DNA of 64,000 nucleotides, from contig JAWRVZ010000025.1 of NCBI GenBank assembly GCA_037043235.1, positions 3,003,501 through 3,067,500 on the forward strand, given 5' to 3'. Source of the DNA: Rhodeus uyekii (Eukaryota; Chordata; Actinopteri; Cypriniformes; Acheilognathidae). Numbering within the stretch: the first letter of the stretch is position 1; every line of letters begins with the position of its first letter. A model generated the notes under the pieces. It was not told the origin of the DNA. It did not search any database and worked only from the letters and a program-made list of their open reading frames with translations. Shown here in pieces: positions 26,443-37,464 of this stretch. Both the position numbers and the translations under genes were made by a program.

Positions 26443-26529
26443 AATTCCTTCCCCTCTCTGAAAAAATCCTAAAAAGTCTGTGGTGGCAAAATCTTTTATC
26501 GGTTCTGAATAAGAGACAAATATCCCAAT
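25741..26529. other. Intergenic between gjd2 and retrovirus; two (TC)n runs
   Basis: No gene is recognised. (TC)n microsatellites lie at 26330-26352 (followed by a TG run) and 26411-26439. The GC-balanced stretch 25960-26170 is free of repeats. Confidence 0.5.
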
Positions 26530-26867
26530 TGTGATTTTAAAAAGGTTTATTTTCTTGCAAGAAAAGGCCACAGTCATACAGACATCCGAAGCTGCCCTGC
26601 AGAGTGTGACAAAGAAGGACAGGCAGCTTCAACATTTATATCTTCCCTGACCTTGAAGGTCAGCACAGACTCTCCCTCCCTCGGTAGGAAAGTTAGCCTT
26701 GCACAAATACTTTCAAGTCTTCCCATACCTTGAACACAATTGCTCAAATACTTTCAAGTCTTCCCATACCCAAAAAGGTCAGCTGCTACTCACTAATATC
26801 TTAGGATATAAAGAGTAAAACATAATCATGAAATAAAAACATATGAAATGGTAGAATTTCCATCACA
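26530..26867 (-). repeat. Retroviral 3' LTR
   Basis: The 338-bp LTR is bounded by TGTGAT and ATCACA inverted ends. On the - strand it has a TATAAA near 26630 and AATAAA near 26545, in promoter-then-poly(A) order. Inside is a duplicated CAAATACTTTCAAGTCTTCC block (around 26704 and 26744). Confidence 0.75.
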
Positions 26868-26881
26868 ATTCCCCCCTTTTT
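26868..26881 (-). other. Polypurine tract of the retrovirus
   Basis: On the - strand AAAAAGGGGGGAAT immediately precedes the 3' LTR, the position and composition expected for the plus-strand primer site used in reverse transcription. Confidence 0.8.
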
Positions 26882-27125
26882 ATCATTCATTGATAACTAC
26901 AAAATCATTTCATTATTATTCAAAGATACAAAAAGAAATTTAAAAGTTCAAAACATAGCATATGTGGAAAGCAAACTCAGATATTAATAAATCACATTTA
27001 TACTCTTCATCTCTGATTTTCATACAAATGATCACTCTCTGCTAAGACTGTTTTTTCAGGGATAGTCCCCTTTGAAATAAGCAAGCAATACATATATTCA
27101 GAGTAGAAAATACACCATAATTCGA

Positions 27126-27566
27126 TTAATTCATGTCAGTATAATCGTCACTGGTCTCATCATCTTGTATTTGATACTTGTTAAGCATCTCATTGTAGCT
27201 CGTTGGCTCGTGGTAGGCCACCACGTCAGACCATTCACATGGGTGTCTGCAAAAATACACTTGACCATACCTGGCCCAGTAACTGGCACTTATACAGTTC
27301 ATGCAGTTCTTCTCGTATGGATTACACTCAAATCTTATTTCAGATCCTTCCACCAGTGTGACAACGCCTCCCACCGAATTTTGTACTGGGACGACTAGTG
27401 TGTCTCTCCTCCCGCGATGGTGTGTTCTCGTTGCAGAGATGTTACTCATAGCGGTGTCATTGGTCTTTTTGGTCTGATCGATGGCCCCTGTTGCATATAG
27501 AATTATAATGCAGATCATTACTGAAATCACAGTCAGAATGCATGTAGTGCCTCTCAGGCCGCACAA
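27126..27566 (-). CDS. 146-aa orphan frame in env position
   Basis: This open frame sits between integrase and the polypurine tract, where env belongs. Residues about 8-30 form a single hydrophobic membrane segment near the N-terminus. A basic R-G-R-R patch resembling a furin site follows at about residues 52-55. The C-terminal half has six cysteines in C-x6-C-x2-C and later C-x3-C spacing, and the tail is very acidic. A normal Env is several times longer with a C-terminal anchor, so this could be an Env leader remnant or an accessory protein. It is the longest frame of the element without a visible break apart from the integrase piece. Its function is not recognised. Confidence 0.5.
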   Translation of the reverse strand: MCGLRGTTCILTVISVMICIIILYATGAIDQTKKTNDTAMSNISATRTHHRGRRDTLVVPVQNSVGGVVTLVEGSEIRFECNPYEKNCMNCISASYWARYGQVYFCRHPCEWSDVVAYHEPTSYNEMLNKYQIQDDETSDDYTDMN

Positions 27567-27734
27567 CCCTGGGTGTCTGAACGGGTGCCAAGGTCTCGGT
27601 GCGGCGTCATCTCGGTCTTCTTGCTCAATTCTCAGAGTTGCTCTGAGTCACTTGTTTTAAATGTTCCTCTGAGACGTCCTTGCGTGTTCAGATAACAGAA
27701 GTATGTGTCAAATGTAAACAAACGGTTATTGAAA

Positions 27735-28201
27735 TCTGTGGTTTCTACTCCTTCGATTCCCCTTCTCCCTCTTCAGGTGGCTCTTGCAATGGCTAGCTTT
27801 AACCCACATGGCTCTCTCTGCGACCTTCAATGCCGTGTGCGTCGTCGGTAGCACTTGAAACGGGCCCAGCCATCTCTTTGCCTTCCTGCTCTTTCTCCTC
27901 AGATCTTTATCACCACGAGATCTCTTGGTCTGAGGTCTCAGAGCGGGGTCTCAGCTGTCTTTCCCTGAGCTGCTTTTACCTGCACAAAAATGTTAGCCAG
28001 CAGAAAATACATTTCTTTACAATAGTTCAACATGTTATTTTCACACATATCGGTTGATGGCAGGCGCTGTTTACCCCCCTCGAGTCCTACATGGGGTGGT
28101 CTTCCAAACAATATTTCAAATGGGCTCAGATTTGTTCTGGCCCTCTTTCTCATTCTCATCAATTGGAAGAGCCTTAACCCATGTGAGCCCTGTTTCTTCA
28201 C
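27735..28201 (-). pseudogene. Integrase C-terminal region, frameshifted
   Basis: On the - strand the text continues the integrase core in another frame. It shows the L-S-P-F-E-I-L-F-G-R-P-P box typical of class I retroviral integrases, and further on a basic R-W-x-G-P-F motif in a third frame. The frame changes show that pol cannot be read through here. Confidence 0.7.
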
Positions 28202-28205
28202 AGCA

Positions 28206-29060
28206 CTAAGCCAATTTTGATTTTATTGTGAAATTTTCTCTTTCCACAGCACCCCCAGAAGCTGGGTGGTACGCACAGTGTTGTCTCAAATCAATTCCCA
28301 AAAAGGTTCCCACCTGTTTGATTGCCTCATTAACGAAGTGTGTGCCATTGTCAAAACTGATTTTTCGTGGTATGCCCCATCGTGGGACAATCTCAGTCAG
28401 CAGAGCTTTTGCTACTGCTGCTGCATCCTGTTTGGATGTGGGGAACGCTTCCGTCCACTTGGAAAAAAGATCCACCATAACCAAGCAATATTTCTTTCCC
28501 TCGCAAGGGTTCAGTTCTATGAAATCCATCATGAGATACTCAAAAGGCCCTGCTGGTGGTGGTTGCGATACAATGGGTACTTTTATTCCTCTTGCCACAT
28601 TGTTTGTGTTACAAATTACACATCTTTTACAAAAGTTTTCTGCACATGTTGTAAACCCCTTCGTAAACCACAAATTTGTCAACTGCGTCACCATCCCTCC
28701 TTTTGACACATGGTCTAACCCATGTGTCAATTTAGCATAGTGACTGAAAAAATGTTTGGGTAAACAGGGTTTGCCATCAACACTCATCCACACGCCGTTC
28801 TGAACACTACAGCCTGCTTTCTTCCAAACGATCCTCTCTCCACCTGTAGCAAAAGATTGCATGCCCTGTAGAGAATTTGAAGAATCATAGTTAGTGTCAG
28901 ACAACATGGTGAATTCCTCATCCGGTGGTTTTGCAGCCGCAGCTTTCGCTGCCGCATCCGCTCTGTCATTTCCTGTAGAAATAGAGTCTTTTGCGTTAGT
29001 GTGCGCAGCGCATTTAAAACTATCAAATTTGACCCTAATGGAGCATGAAGAATGGATCAA
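28206..29060 (-). pseudogene. RNase H end and integrase core of pol
   Basis: The frame opens near the RNase H C-terminus (G-N-D-R-A-D). It continues with the integrase zinc-binding H-H-C-C domain (H-x3-H type, then C-K-R-C-V-I-C) and the catalytic core, in which the D (M-D-F-I-E-L), D (F-D-N-G-T) and E (A-V-E-R-E-N) of the D,D(35)E triad are visible. Integrase inserts retroviral DNA into the host genome. The frame ends before the C-terminal domain, which lies in another frame, so the protein is not functional. Confidence 0.8.
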
Positions 29061-29137
29061 CCATCAAATAAAAATAAAATAACTGTTCTCCATGTTTCCA
29101 TATAGCCCCAAAGTCATTAATCACCCTAAAAGAATAA

Positions 29138-29371
29138 CTAGAGTCCATCTAAATTATCACATATTTGTCTTCCATTAATTTGCACACTTTGGTTAAGGTC
29201 ACAAGCTCTGCTGTCGGCAGAGTAGTTGGAGGTCAATGGCCCTGAAGCTATCGCTTCAGATTCAGTCGTGACATCATAGCCTGCTCGATTGAGGCCTGTT
29301 GTTTTGTCTCTAGAGGCAGAGCCATCTTCAAACAAAACATTCTCAAAGTTATCTAGAGGTGTGTCCGTCAA
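29138..29371 (-). pseudogene. RNase H N-terminal fragment
   Basis: A frame with F-E-D-G-S-A-S near its start (the D-G-S box of retroviral RNase H), an A-G-Y-x-V-T-T-E strand and an S-A-D-S-R-A helix, at the expected place upstream of integrase. It ends in a stop and is followed by several more before the next frame. Confidence 0.6.
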
Positions 29372-30400
29372 GTCAGGTCGTGGTGTGCAGACTTGATCAA
29401 GGGCATCCAGACAAACAACGTCAAATCATAATCTCAACTCACAAATTCTCTTTATGCCACAGTTCTCAATCTGTCGCCTGGTTTATCTAATGTCATGCAT
29501 CCATTTAATGGATTAAAATAAATAAAACTTTCTCCTTTGTTCGCCCACCGGCCTTCCATAGATGTGAGGGTGCTCTCTGGATAATTTGGAGGTTGACTTT
29601 AGCCAATGTGTCACTCTTTCTCTACCGTCATTTAACATTCGTATAGTTGTATCACACATAGTTGATACTATTTAAATTTAGACCCTCAGTTGAATTTAGA
29701 CAAGGGTTTTAAACCCCATAATGGACGGCAATCTTCAGCTTCACAATTTCAACTTACACAATTATTTAGACTAATAGAGAATAACTGAAATGAACGTCAT
29801 AAATGACAAAACTAGTCATATTTACCACTAGCAGACAGAACTGGATATTCAGTATTGTCTTTTCATCAGATCCAATCAGAATTATCGGTTTCTGTAAGTA
29901 ACACTTTAACCATCTGTAATGATAAAACACTCATCCCAGAGGTTAATGACACTATTTGGACATACAAAACATAAAGTGCAGTCACTCACACACACTCAGA
30001 CATGAATCATCATTTGTTTTTTTGAACAGTTAGTTAGGTTGTTTTGGTTCATTATCATTGTGATAACAGAGTGCCATTCCACTGAAACAGTCTCTTCCTC
30101 AAAGACAAATGCTTTTCTCAACAGGCCATGTTCATTTGTCTTATAATATTAACCCGTTTTTTATTCTTATTATTTTTTTACTGCCAATACTCTTACAATA
30201 GCATAATTTGGAATAACTGTTTTTTCCAATATTAACACATCCCCAGAATTTAAATCGTGTGTTTTTTTTACTTCTCTGATAGCTCTTTGTCAGACAGGGA
30301 TTTACTGTTTGGCGTTATGACATGGCTCAACGCCATGCCATACAATGCCATGTTGGCATTAGGGAAAAGGTCACTTCCTGTTACACAAACTCCATCTTAG
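29372..30400 (-). pseudogene. Pol connection region, heavily decayed
   Basis: Expected to hold the reverse transcriptase thumb and connection domains, but no frame longer than a few dozen codons survives and no motif could be read. Confidence 0.4.
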
Positions 30401-30740
30401 ACCGACTGACCCTCTTTCACTAAATGTTTCAGGAGGGCAACACTGTCAGACACACATGTTAGTTCATCACATGCACAAATCAAAAGATTATCAACATACA
30501 GTAAAGAGCTGTGGCTGGGGTCAGAGTCAGAGGTTCAAGACTCAGTGCCCAATCTAAACTTAAAAACCTCAACTCATTCTGTGGAATTTGAGACAGAATG
30601 GTAGTTTGAGTGTTTGGCACATTTGTTGCTCTGGATCTGATCGCAGCATCAACAGCCTGTAAATCTTGGACAAATCGCCACTTTGTAGGTTGTCCCTTAT
30701 CTCTTATTTTCTTTACAGGAAAAATAGGTGTACGCATTTG
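30401..30740 (-). pseudogene. Reverse transcriptase fragment
   Basis: The frame shows P-V-K-K, then W-R-F-V-Q-D-L-Q-A-V and T-I-L-S-Q-I-P, the conserved finger/palm start of class I retroviral reverse transcriptase. Near 30486-30506, in a shifted frame, the catalytic Y-x-D-D box appears as Y-V-D-N, losing one essential Asp. About 100 residues usually separating these motifs are missing, so a deletion is likely. Confidence 0.75.
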
Positions 30741-31875
30741 GAGAGTTGCTGCATGACAATAATTCCCTCTTTTACCAATGATTAAAACACTGGCGTGATG
30801 CCAATCACTGATTCTCTTTCTCTTTTAAAACAATATTAACTGGTTCACAACCCCACAATAAAACCCACATCATATTAATGTTTTTCCCATAATTTTGAAG
30901 GTACTATGTTCAGAGCTGGATCAATGTCCTCTGCTCTAATGTCAGCAGTGCAGCAGCTCTTCAGCACTATCTTCAATGTGAACAATCATTCTCACAGTCT
31001 GGACTTTTTCGTCACAACAATTTAACATTCATTCAAGCTTTTGATGAACTCTATGCCCTGACTCACTTCTGTCCAATATCCAAATTCACTAATTATTATT
31101 GTTATTATTATTATTTTTCCCATCAAAGGCCCTAACTCAGACCATGATTACTTTGAGTTTTAGCCAAATATGCATGTGGAACTGATCCGGTCATCAGATA
31201 AAAAGGTGATTTCTGCTCTGTCAAGCTTACAAAGAGCACATATCCAAACATTCTCTATAACATATAGTTAAAATTAAAAGTCTCACTAGTTGGTTCTACC
31301 AACCATTCATCATTTCTAAATGTTGGCTGTCGACCACGACATGTGATGTGCCGTGTAATTCAGCAGAAGTCCTTATATTAGCATTTTTAAACCCTTTACT
31401 CTTTAACAAATTGATTAATCCCATTCGAAGTCTCTGACATTAAGTCTCTTTAACGTGCGCCCTGTTTCTGTCGCACAATTTAGAGGTACATTGAACCTTT
31501 CAGCAAATCTATCATGTCCTGTATCAGAAACAGACAGGTTAGTTTATTAGACATTCCCGCTAAACACTGCAAGTCACATGGTCGTATAACACTTCTCTAT
31601 CCACAATAATCTACCATTATTTACTTGTGTTCTCTCTATTAAAAGAGACTGTCTTGGTAAACAAAAACAAAAACAAACTCTATATTTGCCATTTGGCATC
31701 AGACTTGAAATAAACATTGCAAGCAGATTCTTCATTGCAGAGAGCAGTATCAGCGTATGTGTGTGTGTGTGGTATTAAAAATGTGCACTTCCCTTATCCG
31801 TGACTGCTGGCTGCGCTCCAGACCTCCTCCTCCCTGCTCTCCGTCTTCTTTCTCTCAGTTCACCTGTGTGGTGTT
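30741..31875 (-). pseudogene. Protease/upstream pol region, unreadable
   Basis: It lies between the gag zinc knuckle and reverse transcriptase, where protease is expected. No D-T-G/D-S-G active site was found, and stops occur in every frame. Confidence 0.35.
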
Positions 31876-31878
31876 CGG

Positions 31879-31920
31879 ACAGTCACCTGCCCAATGTCCA
31901 TCTTCTTTGCACAATTTACA
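31879..31920 (-). pseudogene. Gag nucleocapsid zinc knuckle
   Basis: On the - strand these 42 bases read C-x2-C-x4-H-x4-C exactly, the single CCHC knuckle by which retroviral nucleocapsid packages RNA. A stop follows the upstream capsid-like frame, so it is not joined to it. Confidence 0.75.
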
Positions 31921-31945
31921 GTTGGTACACTTTTACAGCCAGAAC

Positions 31946-32640
31946 TCACATCTCCTCTTCTTCTGTCTCTTCCTGCTGTTGTATCTGTTGGCTGATGTCT
32001 CTGCCCCTTGTGATCTTGTTTGAATGAAAGCAAGTTGCAGTTCTTTGTCTTTTCTTTATCTTTTGTTCTTGCGCATGCCGCACACAGTTTAGGACAGTCT
32101 CAATTCGTCCATTCTGCCAGTCGATGTATTGTGGTTTCACTGTTAGTGTGATCTTTAGTCTCATAAAGGCCTGGTTCAAGCCTGGTTCTTTACCTCTGTC
32201 GATACTCTGTGTTCATTTCATTTCCCCAGTCCGGTGACTTTTCCTCCTGTTCGCAGTGTTTGACCACTCACTTTGTGCCAGTCAGTTGCAGAGTTTCACA
32301 GATAGCAGAAAACAATCAGTGGCGCAGACAATTTTTCCCCTCTTCTCTTCTGCCTCTCTGTCTGCCCATTGTTTGATTCATGCGTTGGTTGTTGTAGTTC
32401 TGGCCACTCATCTTGCCGGTGTCAATTCTCGTTCCATTCTCGGGTTTAGTTCAAAATCGACTCAGGCCCGTAGGATGCGTCACTTGAAATGTCTCCCGCT
32501 GCTCCCTCTTGCTCAGCTGCTGCTGTTGGGACTTTCCACGGAAGTAAGCTTGCATCCTGTTCTCCTCCTTGGGCTGGTGCTGGTTGTCTTGGTGGAGAGC
32601 AGTCGAGGTCTGGGTTCAGTTTCAGCACATGCAGCTCAGC
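31946..32640 (-). pseudogene. Gag capsid-like region, broken
   Basis: The - frame at 31946-32179 is rich in Lys, Arg and Gln and ends in an acidic Q-Q-E-E-T-E-E-E-E-M run just before the zinc knuckle, as capsid-nucleocapsid linkers do. Upstream of it to about 32640 only short frames remain. Confidence 0.45.
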
Positions 32641-33007
32641 CACAGGGTAGTGATGGTGATAATGAAACAGAATAAACAGAAAAAAGGATTAAAACAATAA
32701 ACAGGGTTAAACCCCCCAAAAGGGTTCGACCCTGAAAAAAGGTTAGTAGGTGTTGGTGCATTTAGGTCTTTCTTCACCCTTATTTTCTACCTCAACCTCT
32801 TTTCCTTTCCCCCTGGTAATACTTTCTGCATTGTTTTTCTTCCCTGCGTTCTGCTCTCTCTTTCCAGCATTCTATCGCCGGTTCACAGTCAACGCACAAA
32901 TATTTCCCATAACATTCCTTCTGTTTTCACTCCTGTTCTCAACAGAATATTTCACCACTTTTAGCCTCATGCTTAAAGTTCATATTCAGGAAAGTCATGG
33001 TACTTAA

Positions 33008-33094
33008 TCACTTCTCATACATTTTGTCCCATTCACTCATTTGACGAAACATAGCTGTATCATATTTATCAATTTTACTTTGGGATTTCCCCAT
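33008..33094 (-). pseudogene. Gag matrix start, truncated by stop
   Basis: An ATG-GGN start on the - strand gives Met-Gly with a downstream Ser, a myristoylation-like N-terminus usual for retroviral matrix. A stop at 33008-33010 ends it after 28 codons. Confidence 0.5.
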
Positions 33095-33163
33095 GACTTT
33101 TGTTCTCCCTCTCTTGTGGCAATTTCGACGCGTCTATATAACTCCGGACGTCTCCAGAGAGAC

Positions 33164-33293
33164 CAATTTTACCCTGTATTGGACAGGACGAGATCTTGGC
33201 CGTTCAGCCCTTTTCTCGAATTTTACAAACCAATTTTCCCCTGTATTGGACAGGACGAGATCTTGGCCGTTCAGCCCTTTTCTCGAATTTTAC
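33164..33293. repeat. 67-bp tandem duplication in retroviral leader
   Basis: Copies at 33164-33230 and 33231-33293 are almost identical over the GTATTGGACAGGACGAGATC and CGTTCAGCCCTTTTCTCG portions. The duplication lies between the LTR and the gag start, in the leader/packaging interval. Confidence 0.85.
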
Positions 33294-33468
33294 TGCCTCA
33301 GCAGCTCTTGCCACAGAGAACAAAAATCACAGATCTTTCCCTACCGGTATTCTATCCTTTTCAAAATTCACAAATTTATTAAATAAACTGATTTGTCTCT
33401 TACCAGACCAAACTCCATGCCACTTCTGTTCTTTTCTGGTTCCAGTGGTGTCTCCCCTAGACCCCTGC

Positions 33469-33559
33469 GGTCAGCTGCTACTCACTAATATCTTAGGATA
33501 TAAAGAGTAAAACATAATCATGAAATAAAAACATATGAAATGGTAGAATTTCCATCACA
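33469..33559 (-). repeat. Partial retroviral 5' LTR (91 bp shared)
   Basis: These 91 bases match 26777-26867 at every position compared. Beyond 33468 the sequence no longer resembles the rest of the 3' LTR, so the 5' LTR is either truncated or of a different variant. Confidence 0.8.
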
Positions 33560-35511
33560 ATTCTACAAAAGCAAAATCAATTATGCTGTATGGCAGATTA
33601 ATTAATTATGACAAAACAATTTACATTCTTTAAAACTTTGCTCAGCAAAATAATATATTTTTTAAAAGTGAAACTTACAAAGCATATGAACAACATATCA
33701 AATCAAGTGGAATTACTTTTAAAGAAAAATAGCACAAACACACTTTAACCTAAGTCAAAAATATACAAATATTGAATATACAGATCATTAGAATATAAAT
33801 TAAAATGATAAATTAAAATAAAGTATATAATATATTTCAAACAGCTTGCTCCATTTAGGGTATTGTAATATAATATAATAGTTTGTGGACATAGTTTATT
33901 TAAAGACCTGTGACTAAAACTTTTTTTATATAAATTTGATTTATTTAATCAAAGTTTGTGGAACTTGATCATAGTTAATGTAATAATACAATACACATGT
34001 TCATAGTTAATGTGACGATCTGTGATTTTCAACTACTTGATCATAGTTTATGTAATTATGTAACTAATATAATATAATATAGCATAATATAACTTTGTTG
34101 TTCATAGTTATTGTTAATGTAATGTCCATAGTTACTTTGACAAGATATCAGTGTTCGTCTGGGGAAGTGACTTCAGCCATTAAACTTACCAAGAAAGCAG
34201 TTGGAAAAATACTGCAAAATGCTTGAGAGAAATAAGTTAAGAGAAAAGCTCTAGCATGGTTTGTTTGCAGATGACATTTTCTCCCAATCTGGAAGATCAC
34301 CACCACTATAAGTAGGATCCTAAAGACAAAAGACAGAAAGATTTTAAGTTCATAGTGCAAAATCTAAATGTATATTTACAAATATTTAATTGGAAAACAA
34401 CCCTGCTAAATTTACTGTTAAAAACAGGCAGCCCTGAAATTATTTCATGAACACATTCATACATTTTTTAAGTGTGAATTAAAATATTATTTTTTAGAAC
34501 AACATTATTTATGTACAGCATAATTTATACATTACTCTCTTATACTATATGTACACCATGTTCCAAAACAAACAAACGAGCTACCGGTATATATTAACAT
34601 TAAAATTTGGAATGTTTAAGAAATTCAAAGGATTATGTGTTGGTTTATTTTTAGCTCTCAGTCAGACTCAGTACTGTGCGATGCTTAGAAAGCGTTTTGA
34701 ATAATTCAACCTCAATATACTGGCACAAGCTGTAATTCTCTAAAGCATGTTAGGGAATGCTGATGCTTAAAACACCCCACCCCAAAACCCCTCCACTCCC
34801 TATCTATGAAGCTTAAAAAAAGATTAAAGCAAAAAGTGCCAATGCAAAAAAAAAAAAAAAAACTGATGGGAGCGTCTTTTAGCATTAGTATTAGACTTAT
34901 GATACTGAGACATACTGTACATGATTACTGTACATCAATTTATGATATACTGCTAGACTTTAAACTCTAGTAACTCAGGTAAAGTGCCCTGTAATTGCAA
35001 AAACCCACAGTCATCTGTGTATATCTGTGTATATATATATATATATATGGTGCTTCCTAGACAACATTGGATGTCCACTTAAGATCCAGACACTGTCTGG
35101 CCATCAGGGTCTCATTAGACTGGGAGACATGAGCCCAAGCAAGTATCCTGGGATTATAAGCAAAACACTTCACAGCATCTGCAATAGAGTTCAAATGTGC
35201 CAATGTGCCCAAACCACCGACTGAGGCACCCGAAAGCCTGTCTGGTCTGAGATGCTGTCATCAGCCGTCAGTCATAGGGATTTCTGGCAAAGTCATCGGA
35301 ATCACAAAGTCACAGTCAGCAAGAACAGCTGGCAAAACACAATAGCGGGAACAACACAGACACTTTTGTACATCCGAGACATGTATGAAGTCCCTACAAT
35401 GAACAATGTGCTCAAAAGAACACACTCACTGCGACACAATTGATGCAAGACACAGATAAAAAGAAAGGCATTTTCTCTCCGTTTCCTTTCCTGTGTGGTA
35501 AAAATAGTTCA
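33560..35511. other. AT-rich intergenic; TA run
   Basis: 33880-34140 has loosely repeated TCATAGTTAATGTAAT units. A poly-A run lies near 34848 and a (TA)n run at 35029-35046. 35050-35450 is GC-balanced and repeat-free. No gene is recognised. Confidence 0.5.
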
Positions 35512-35690
35512 ACAGGAAGTGGCTTAGTGGTTAAAGAGCTAGACTATAGAAACCCAAAGGTTGTGGATTCTAAGGCCAGACGGGGCAAATCATAAGCTAC
35601 TGCCATTGTGTCCTTGAACAGGACACGTAATCCCAGGTTGCCCCAGGTAAAGCTTTCTAAGGAAGACTAACAAGTGAATACTAACAAGAT
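35512..35690 (+). mobile_element. tRNA-derived SINE
   Basis: GGCTTAGTGGTTAAAGAGC (A box) and GGTTGTGGATTCTAAG (B-box-like) are followed by CCTTGAACAGGACACGTAATC and CCAGGTTGCCCCAG, the block found in fish SINE bodies. Confidence 0.75.
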
Positions 35691-35747
35691 TTTTACACCT
35701 GAAGAAGAAATGTTATAGTAATTGCTAAAGTGTCATTTGGTAATGCT

Positions 35748-36938
35748 CAGATGGGGTGCTCTTGGAGCGCTACAGAGTCCTACAGAGTTCAGCTCCAACA
35801 CCAATTAAACAAGTCAAGCCACCTTTATCTATATAACTCGTTATACAATACAGACAGTTTCAAAGCAGCTTTACAGAGATAAACAGGAAAATAATGATTC
35901 TGTTGATGCAAACAGAATTCAGTTCTGCTGTAAAGCACCTTTAAAAAGACAATAATAAAACTGAAATTGAAATCAGTTCACTGTTGATTCATTTTGGTTC
36001 AATAACTCTGAGAAGTACATCAATTAGGAAATTATTTAATTTAACCTATAAAGCATTTCTGCAGGAAACAGTGATGACATCGTACAGCTCAGTTCAGTTC
36101 TCATAAAATAGTGTTGAATATTAAGTAAATAAGCAAGCGAGGAGACAGTGACAAAGAACCCAAAGTCCATCGGGTATGAGAATGGAGGAGGGAAAAAACC
36201 TTGAACCTTGAGAGGGATGACCATGTTTAGTTTGGGGAGGTTGCAGTTTTCCATGGCCACTGAACGAACATGGTGTCATTATGATTCAGGATGCATCACA
36301 AGTCAGAAATCAGACAGTGGATCCGCGGTATTGGACGCATTTCATCCAGTACTTTTTGCTTGAAGATTGGACTCATCACGCTGGTATGGAGCCAAAGCTG
36401 GCCATTGGGACTGTGTGGTACACTTGTCTGATTCCTGCGGTCTTTGCTGAGGATCCGATCTTTGGCACCCGGCTGTAGTGTCGACTAGTGTCCGTCTAGT
36501 GCGTGTGTACGTACAGAAAAACAATGGAAAGGGAGAGAATTGGAATGGAAAACATGTTCTGTGAGAATGGCCGATAACAATCCTTTAATGGATGTGAATT
36601 GTAGATATGAAATAATGTGTTATGTATATACCAGGTTAATGAGACGTGTTTTTGAGTCTGTAGTTTCGGTTCTAAATAGGAAAAGGATCAATCACGCACA
36701 GTTGATTTTGACATTTTAAGTATTCTTAATGAGAACAGGCTATGACCAGAATTTTGAGACTGCAATAGATGTGAAATACTATACTGTTTTAAGAGCTCAC
36801 TCAAGTAAGAACTAAGAACTGCTTATGCTGCATTTTGGACCAACTGGAGATTGTTTATAAGCGTGCAGTTGAAATTTGTTTTACTAAACACACCTGAGCC
36901 AGCTAACTAGGTCTGACTAGGGAGTTTTGACACCCCTG
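35748..36938. mobile_element. hAT element split by an L2 insertion
   Basis: The left part (35748-35810) has GAGTTCAGCTCCAACACCAAT and the right part (36882-36938) has ACACCTGAGCCAGCTAACTAG and ends GAGTTTTGACACCCCTG. Joined, they match the layout of a common fish hAT family. The left terminus is diverged. Confidence 0.6.
35811..36875 (-). mobile_element. L2-type LINE 3' fragment
   Basis: It begins with AAGTCAAGCC and CAGTTTCAAAGCAGCTTTACAG, matching the 3' end at 52114-52180, and ends with a GCATTTTGGACCAACTGGA block, matching 53040-53060. It is the 3' UTR and last part of a fish L2 on the - strand. The internal part is diverged. Its coding part is too decayed to read. Confidence 0.7.
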
Positions 36939-36949
36939 TGCCAAGCCCT

Positions 36950-37386
36950 TCTGGTATTTTGAGTGGCTTCTATGGCATTACTAAATGTTCTAGATGTTGT
37001 TATGTTGTTTGTGCTTGCTAAGGTGTTGTGTGAGGTTATCCTAGTATTGCCAGTTGGTCGCCAAGGTGTTCTAAGTGATATTTAGAGTGTTGCTATGGTG
37101 TTGTTAGGTGGTCGCTAAGCAGATCCGAATGCTTTCTTGAGTACTGATGGGGTGTTCTGGTGTGTGCTAAAATGTTAATGTGTGGTTACTAAGGTGTTCT
37201 GAGAGTTTGCTCTGATGCTATTTGTGTGCTGTGTTGGTAACTGTAGTGTTTTTAGGGTGTTTGCTAGGGTGTTCTCTGGCATTCCTATAATATTGCAGGT
37301 TGTTACTAAGGCATTCTGAGTGGTTTGTTAGACATTGTTAGATTTTTGCTATTGTTTAATGTTATTTCCTGTAGTTAAGGTCTTCT

Positions 37387-37464
<78 letters not shown>

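Larger units (their letters stand above)
26530..33559 (-). mobile_element. Degenerate class-I-like endogenous retrovirus
   Basis: Reading the - strand the order is a partial 5' LTR, a leader with a tandem duplication, a gag start, a capsid-like region, one zinc knuckle, reverse transcriptase, RNase H, integrase, a short frame in the env position, a polypurine tract and the 3' LTR. The Pol pieces resemble gamma/epsilon-type (class I) retroviruses. Every gene is broken by stops, frameshifts or deletions, and most of env is missing, so the copy is a fossil. No target duplication could be matched at its two outer edges. It lies antisense to gjd2. Confidence 0.85.

Noticed and set aside
26200..26577. 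125-codon - strand frame
   Set aside because: Produced by (TC)n repeats read as Arg-Glu; low complexity.
28228..28740. 170-codon + strand frame
   Set aside because: It is the complement of the integrase region, which carries clear motifs on the - strand.
32256..32675. 139-codon + strand frame in the retrovirus
   Set aside because: It lies antisense to gag, is Leu/Ser-rich and has no motif.
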